Below are positions 43,308-47,154 of a stretch of DNA of 47,154 nucleotides, piece after piece. The stretch is from Gammaproteobacteria bacterium. GTDB taxonomy: Bacteria > Pseudomonadota > Gammaproteobacteria > Thiotrichales > Thiotrichaceae. Position 1 is the stretch's first letter, and the number at the start of each line of letters is the position of its first letter. The translations under genes were made by a program, and so were the position numbers. The notes below the pieces were generated by a model that was not told where the DNA came from, searched no databases, and saw nothing but the letters and a program-made list of their open reading frames with translations. The DNA is taken from NCBI GenBank assembly GCA_018822845.1, contig JAHJJD010000026.1, positions 1-47,154 on the forward strand, read 5' to 3'.

Positions 43308-44558
43308 ATGGAAACCACCATCCACGTATACGCTGACTGGATTCTGCCCGACGGTGACGGCTTACCGGCACCTCTGTTGGTAGGCACACTGACCTCCACC
43401 CTGGTAAGAAACAAGGAGCTATTCAACTTCCAATATGCACCGGAATGGCTTGCGTCCCCTTATGCGCTACCCATCGACCCGGAGCTGCACCTGTTTGCAG
43501 GTCGCCAGTTTAGTGAAGGCCAGAATTTCCGGGTATTTCTGGATTCCTGCCCTGACCGCTGGGGCCGCCTGCTGATGAAGCGCCGCGAGGCTGCTATGGC
43601 CAGACTGGAAGAGCGGCGTGCCAAGGTGCTGCTCGAAGCAGATTACTTGTTGGGGGTGCATGATCAATACCGCATGGGTGGCCTGCGCTTCAAACTGGAT
43701 GCCGACGGCATATTCCTGGACAACAACGACAAGCTGGCAGCCCCGCCCATCAGCTCACTGCGGGAACTGGAATATGCTGTCAGTCAAATCGAAGCAGACC
43801 GTCATACAGATGATCCTGATTACCTGAAATGGCTGTTCATGCTCATTTCACCCGGCTCTTCTTTGGGCGGAGCCAGACCCAAAGCCTGTGTCATTGATAC
43901 CGATGGCTCGCTCTGGATCGCCAAATTTCCCAGCCGCTACGATGACTACGACATTGGTGCATGGGAATTTGTGACGCATCAACTGGCGCTGGATGCAGGC
44001 GTGCACATGGCAAAATCCCGCCTGCTACGCTTCAACAGCCCCTACCACACCTTCCTGACCCAGCGTTTTGACCGCAAGGGAACCCGGCGGCTGCATTTCA
44101 CTTCAGCCATGACCCAGCTTGGCTATTATGATGGTGACTATGAAGCAAGTTACCTGGAGCTGGCGGAGTTCATTACCTTCCACGGTTCACAGGCGCAGCA
44201 GGATCTGGAGCAACTCTGGCGGCGCATTGTTTTCAACATCGCTGTCTCCAATACCGATGACCATTTACGTAATCACGGTTTTATTCTGGATAAACAGGGT
44301 TGGCGGCTGTCGCCAGCATACGACCTCAACCCGGTTACACCTGCCCACGGCTTGCACCTGAATATCAACGAATCCAGCAACCAACTGGATTTTGCTTTGG
44401 CGCAGGAAGTCGCCGATTATTTCAGAATCAAGCCAGCCCGTGCCAACACCATCCAGCAGGAAGTCCGCCAGAGTGTCAGCCGCTGGGCGGACAAGGCCAA
44501 AGCCATCGGCATCAGCAGGGCCGAACAGGAAAGGATGACGCAAGCCTTCCGCTTCTGA
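43308..44558 (+). CDS. HipA-like kinase toxin 3
   Basis: The 416-residue HipA-family protein has the N-terminal domain (FQYAPEWLASPYALPIDPEL, FLDSCPDRWGRLLMKRRE), the GGARPKACVID loop, LWIAKFPSRYDD, the catalytic SNTDDHLRNHGF and LSPAYDLNP. It is immediately downstream of its XRE antitoxin. There is no frameshift or missing motif, so it could be active. Confidence 0.92.
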   Translation: METTIHVYADWILPDGDGLPAPLLVGTLTSTLVRNKELFNFQYAPEWLASPYALPIDPELHLFAGRQFSEGQNFRVFLDSCPDRWGRLLMKRREAAMARLEERRAKVLLEADYLLGVHDQYRMGGLRFKLDADGIFLDNNDKLAAPPISSLRELEYAVSQIEADRHTDDPDYLKWLFMLISPGSSLGGARPKACVIDTDGSLWIAKFPSRYDDYDIGAWEFVTHQLALDAGVHMAKSRLLRFNSPYHTFLTQRFDRKGTRRLHFTSAMTQLGYYDGDYEASYLELAEFITFHGSQAQQDLEQLWRRIVFNIAVSNTDDHLRNHGFILDKQGWRLSPAYDLNPVTPAHGLHLNINESSNQLDFALAQEVADYFRIKPARANTIQQEVRQSVSRWADKAKAIGISRAEQERMTQAFRF

Positions 44559-44642
44559 TCTTTGGGAATATGACAGAACGGGCAGATTCCACTCATCTCT
44601 ACTGGTTGCATCGGTATTACCTTCGATCTGAAAGCATACAAA

Positions 44643-44692
44643 TGGCCGATATGTGGCCGATAACTTGACGATTGGCCGATATATGGCGGATA
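44643..44692 (+). repeat. four TGGCCGATA-type short repeats
   Basis: TGGCCGATA occurs at 44643, 44654 and 44673, and TGGCGGATA at 44684. The steps are 11, 19 and 11 nt, so two close pairs are set about 30 nt apart. This may be an array of binding sites or the remnant of a short tandem repeat. Confidence 0.6.
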
Positions 44693-44766
44693 TCTGGAGG
44701 AAGTCGATAACCTTGCACCCTACAACATCGCTATGTCGTGGATGTGGCAACCAAAGAAGTCAAAGA

Positions 44767-44828
44767 GGGCGTATGCCATACGCCCCTACAGCGGATGGTC
44801 TTCGTAGGGGCGTATGGCATACGCCCTC
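44767..44828. repeat. 62-bp double palindrome, family A, copy 4
   Basis: The arms are identical to the three copies in the Afp6-like gene and the 14-nt loop differs from copy 3 by two bases. It lies between convergent genes, the usual place for REP-like elements. Confidence 0.95.
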
Positions 44829-44884
44829 TTCACGGTTGTGCCGAGTCAGGGATGTTGTTTCGTGCCTGTTCCTAAAGCAGACTA

Positions 44885-46507
44885 CTACTCCAGCCCCTGG
44901 CTGCTCAGGTATTCGTCGTAAGTACCACGGTAATCGACAATCGTGCCATCACCTTTCACATCGAAAATGCGGGTGGCGAGTGAGCCGACGAATACCCGGT
45001 CATGCGACACGAACAGCAGCGTGCCATCGTAACGGTCGAGCGCGCCGTTGAGCGATTCGATCGATTCCATGTCCAGGTGGTTGGTGGGTTCGTCCATCAG
45101 CATCACGTTGGTGCGGGAAAGCATCATCTTGCCGAAAATCATGCGGCCCTTTTCACCACCGGAAAGTACCCGTACCGGCTTTTTCACCGTTTCGCCGCCG
45201 AACAGCAAACGACCGAGTGTGCCACGGTTCTGGGTTTCGGCATCTTCACCTTCGTAGCCGCTTTTGCGCACGTAATCCGCCATCCATTCCGTCAGTGGCT
45301 TGTCGCTTTTGAACTCGTCCTCGTGGTCTTGTTCGTAGGTGGAAAGGCGTGCCTTTTCCGCCCATTTGATGCTGCCTTTTTGTGGCTGCAACTGGCCTTC
45401 GAGCAGTTTGAGCAGGGTGGTTTTACCCACTCCGTTTTCACCGATGATGCCGACTTTTTCACCCGCTTCGATGGCAAAGCTGAAGTTCTTGATCAGCGGT
45501 TTTTCCATGCCCTCGTAGCCGAAGGTGAGGTTTTCGACTTCCACCGCGAAACGGTGCAGGCGTTCCTTTTCGTCATACTCGAAGCGAATCCACGGGTATT
45601 GGCGGCTGGATGGCTTGATGTCTTCCGGCTTGAGTTTGTCGATCAGCTTGCGGCGGCTGGTGGCCTGCTTGGCCTTGGATTTGTTGGCGGAGAAACGGCG
45701 CACGAAATCCTGCAATTCGGCTATGCGTTCCTTGGCCTTGGCGTTGGCATTGGCCTGACGTTCACGCGCCTGGGTGGAAGCTTCCATGAAGTCGTCGTAG
45801 TTGCCGGGGTAAACCTGAATCTTGCCGAAGTCGAGGTCGGCGGTGTGGGTGCAGACCTGGTTGAGGAAGTGCCGGTCATGCGAGATGATGATCATGGTGG
45901 AATTGCGGTTGTTGAGCGTTTCCTCCAGCCAGCGGATGGTGTTGATGTCCAGGTTGTTGGTTGGTTCGTCCAGCAGCAGGATGTCAGGGTTGGCGAACAG
46001 CGCCTGACACAGCAGTACCCGCAGTTTCCAGCCGGGTGCGACCTGACTCATCGGGCCGTTGTGCTGTTCGGTAGGAATGCCAACCGCCAGCAGTAGTTCA
46101 CCAGCACGCGCTTCGGCAGTGTAGCCGCCCAGCTCGGCGAAGTGGCCTTCGAGTTCCGCCGCTTTCATGTAATCGTCTTCGGTGGCTTCCGGGTTCATGT
46201 AGATGGCGTCTTTTTCGGCCATTACCTGCCACATTTCCTCGTGCCCCATCAGTACCACGTCGAGCACGCGCACCTCTTCAAAACCGAACTGATCCTGCCG
46301 CAGGTAGGCCATGCGTTCGGTCGCGTCCTTGGAAACGTTGCCCGCTGTCGGCTCCTGCAAACCACACAGGATTTTCATGAAAGTCGACTTGCCCGCCCCG
46401 TTCGCCCCGATCAGGCCGTAGCGGTTACCGTCACCAAATTTGACGGAAACATTATCGAACAGTGGCTTGGCACCGAACTGGATGGTGAGGTTTGCAACGA
46501 CTAGCAT
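44885..46507 (-). CDS. ybiT: ABC-F ATPase YbiT
   Basis: The 540-residue protein matches E. coli YbiT almost along its whole length: [18 protein letters not shown] and [20 protein letters not shown] (Walker A), [15 protein letters not shown] and [18 protein letters not shown] signatures, [11 protein letters not shown] and [11 protein letters not shown] (Walker B), and the charged linker ([20 protein letters not shown]) between the two ATPase domains. ABC-F proteins bind the ribosomal E site and rescue or regulate translation. AAGGA lies 8 nt before the ATG. Confidence 0.95.
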   Translation of the reverse strand: MLVVANLTIQFGAKPLFDNVSVKFGDGNRYGLIGANGAGKSTFMKILCGLQEPTAGNVSKDATERMAYLRQDQFGFEEVRVLDVVLMGHEEMWQVMAEKDAIYMNPEATEDDYMKAAELEGHFAELGGYTAEARAGELLLAVGIPTEQHNGPMSQVAPGWKLRVLLCQALFANPDILLLDEPTNNLDINTIRWLEETLNNRNSTMIIISHDRHFLNQVCTHTADLDFGKIQVYPGNYDDFMEASTQARERQANANAKAKERIAELQDFVRRFSANKSKAKQATSRRKLIDKLKPEDIKPSSRQYPWIRFEYDEKERLHRFAVEVENLTFGYEGMEKPLIKNFSFAIEAGEKVGIIGENGVGKTTLLKLLEGQLQPQKGSIKWAEKARLSTYEQDHEDEFKSDKPLTEWMADYVRKSGYEGEDAETQNRGTLGRLLFGGETVKKPVRVLSGGEKGRMIFGKMMLSRTNVMLMDEPTNHLDMESIESLNGALDRYDGTLLFVSHDRVFVGSLATRIFDVKGDGTIVDYRGTYDEYLSSQGLE

Positions 46508-46596
46508 GGGTCAATCCTTGGGCGAAAACAGGGGCAAAAACAAAGAGGCGTACTTTACCACTTCCAGCGGAATGCTTTCACCATTAAAGACGGCAA

Positions 46597-47154
46597 CTAG
46601 TGGAATATCTGCCAGCGCCGCAAACGCAGCGCCAACCCGCCTGCCAGCAGGAGCAATACCGGCCAGCCCGCCGCACCGCTGCCACCATTGCTGCCCGTAA
46701 CCGTTGTGCCGCCACCGTTGCCACCGGCAAATTGCACACCGCTATTGAGTTCCACCCCGGTAGTAAACGCAATCCTGCTGACTTCAATGACCTGCCCGCG
46801 CATATCAGTGATGCGGAAATCGAAAGGCCCAAGCCCCATACCGCTGGCGGCAATAAAGTAGTTGTGTGGCTCCCTTGCAATGCTTGTGTAAGCATTGCCG
46901 GAACCAGACGCGCGGTATTCCAGTTTGGTGATTGGGTAAAGATGGTCACGCAGTTGCACGCCAGCCCACCATTGGCTGGAGCCTGGCTCGAAATAGAACT
47001 TGATGTTGCCAGCCTGATCGTTGGCCACATAGTGCCAGCGGATAGGCACCAGACCCGTGGCAAGGTCAGCAATTTGCGCGAAGGCATCGCGCGACAGGTC
47101 GACGTTACCCGGCGCGCATTCCGGGCATTGGTCATCGACCCGAACCTTGACGCT
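46597..47154 (-). CDS. expansin-like protein with GlyGly-CTERM-like tail (partial)
   Basis: The gene runs off the window at its 5' end; the visible 185 residues include the double-psi barrel end (VDDQCPECAPGNVDLSRDAF) and the carbohydrate-binding expansin domain (FYFEPGSSQWWAGVQLRD, YPITKLEYRASGSG). The C-terminus has a Gly-rich linker, one hydrophobic helix (WPVLLLLAGGLAL) and an Arg-rich end, the layout of GlyGly-CTERM signals processed by rhombosortase. Bacterial expansins loosen cellulose or bind walls without hydrolysis. Confidence 0.82.
   Translation of the reverse strand, partial: SVKVRVDDQCPECAPGNVDLSRDAFAQIADLATGLVPIRWHYVANDQAGNIKFYFEPGSSQWWAGVQLRDHLYPITKLEYRASGSGNAYTSIAREPHNYFIAASGMGLGPFDFRITDMRGQVIEVSRIAFTTGVELNSGVQFAGGNGGGTTVTGSNGGSGAAGWPVLLLLAGGLALRLRRWQIFH

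Larger units (their letters stand above)
44559..44884. other. convergent intergenic region with repeats
   Basis: These 326 bases lie between hipA3 (+) and ybiT (-) and hold no credible gene. They contain four TGGCCGATA-type repeats (44643-44692) and family A palindrome copy 4 (44767-44828), which could serve both genes as a transcription stop. Confidence 0.7.

Noticed and set aside
45002-46096. 364-codon open frame on the + strand
   Set aside because: It is antisense to ybiT, which is conserved over its full length; the Phe/Val-rich translation has no domain.

Overview
The window is a 47 kb piece of a fairly GC-rich gammaproteobacterial chromosome. DusC, YbiT, PolA and the NfeD/slipin pair all look gammaproteobacterial. 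From memory of gene style and repeats I would guess a Thiothrix-like sulfur bacterium, but nothing here proves the genus. No rRNA, tRNA or CRISPR array is visible.

Region 1 (1-20200, + strand) is the distal part of an extracellular contractile injection system (eCIS, Afp/PVC type). The order is a gp19-like tube protein, an Afp6-like small protein, LysM protein (Afp7), gpD-like hub and gpV-like spike as two genes (together Afp8), PAAR tip, gp25 baseplate protein (Afp9), a baseplate-J protein split over two overlapping genes, a second baseplate-J protein and a P2-gpI-type tail protein. Two cysteine-rich proteins and a cargo section follow: a DUF4157-OmpA protein, a HEAT-repeat protein, a DUF4157 protein whose C-terminus resembles a Tgl-type transglutaminase, and a WG-repeat protein. 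Sheath, tape-measure, AAA+ ATPase and terminator genes are not in the window and presumably lie upstream. A LuxR-type regulator with a degenerate receiver faces the cluster from its 3' end.

Region 2 (21168-32719) is mostly housekeeping: polA, a degenerate M23 peptidase-like protein, a secreted HExxH protein, slipin and NfeD, a two-component system, a DUF6489-like small protein and a membrane-anchored TPR protein.

Region 3 (32.8-44.9 kb) is a defence and toxin-antitoxin island threaded between core genes (dusC, a HIT hydrolase). It holds an AAA ATPase fused to a PD-(D/E)XK-like nuclease, three hipBA modules, a Phd/PIN module, a NERD nuclease with zinc ribbons, an SBD-HNH restriction enzyme of the phosphorothioate-sensing type, an orphan DUF433 protein, and several gene relics. 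The ATPase-nuclease gene is bracketed by duplicated pieces of its two neighbours, which suggests recent insertion.

Region 4 (44885-47154, - strand) holds the ABC-F gene ybiT and the 3' part of an expansin-like protein with a GlyGly-CTERM-like tail.

The most striking feature is the invasion of coding sequence by palindromic repeats. Three copies of a 62-bp double palindrome lie in one reading frame inside the Afp6-like eCIS gene, with a fourth copy 43 kb away between convergent genes. A different double palindrome of 92 bp sits in frame inside polA, in the linker between the 5'-nuclease and proofreading domains. The best candidates for undescribed biology are these in-gene repeats, the DUF4157-transglutaminase-like cargo and the paired cysteine-rich eCIS proteins.
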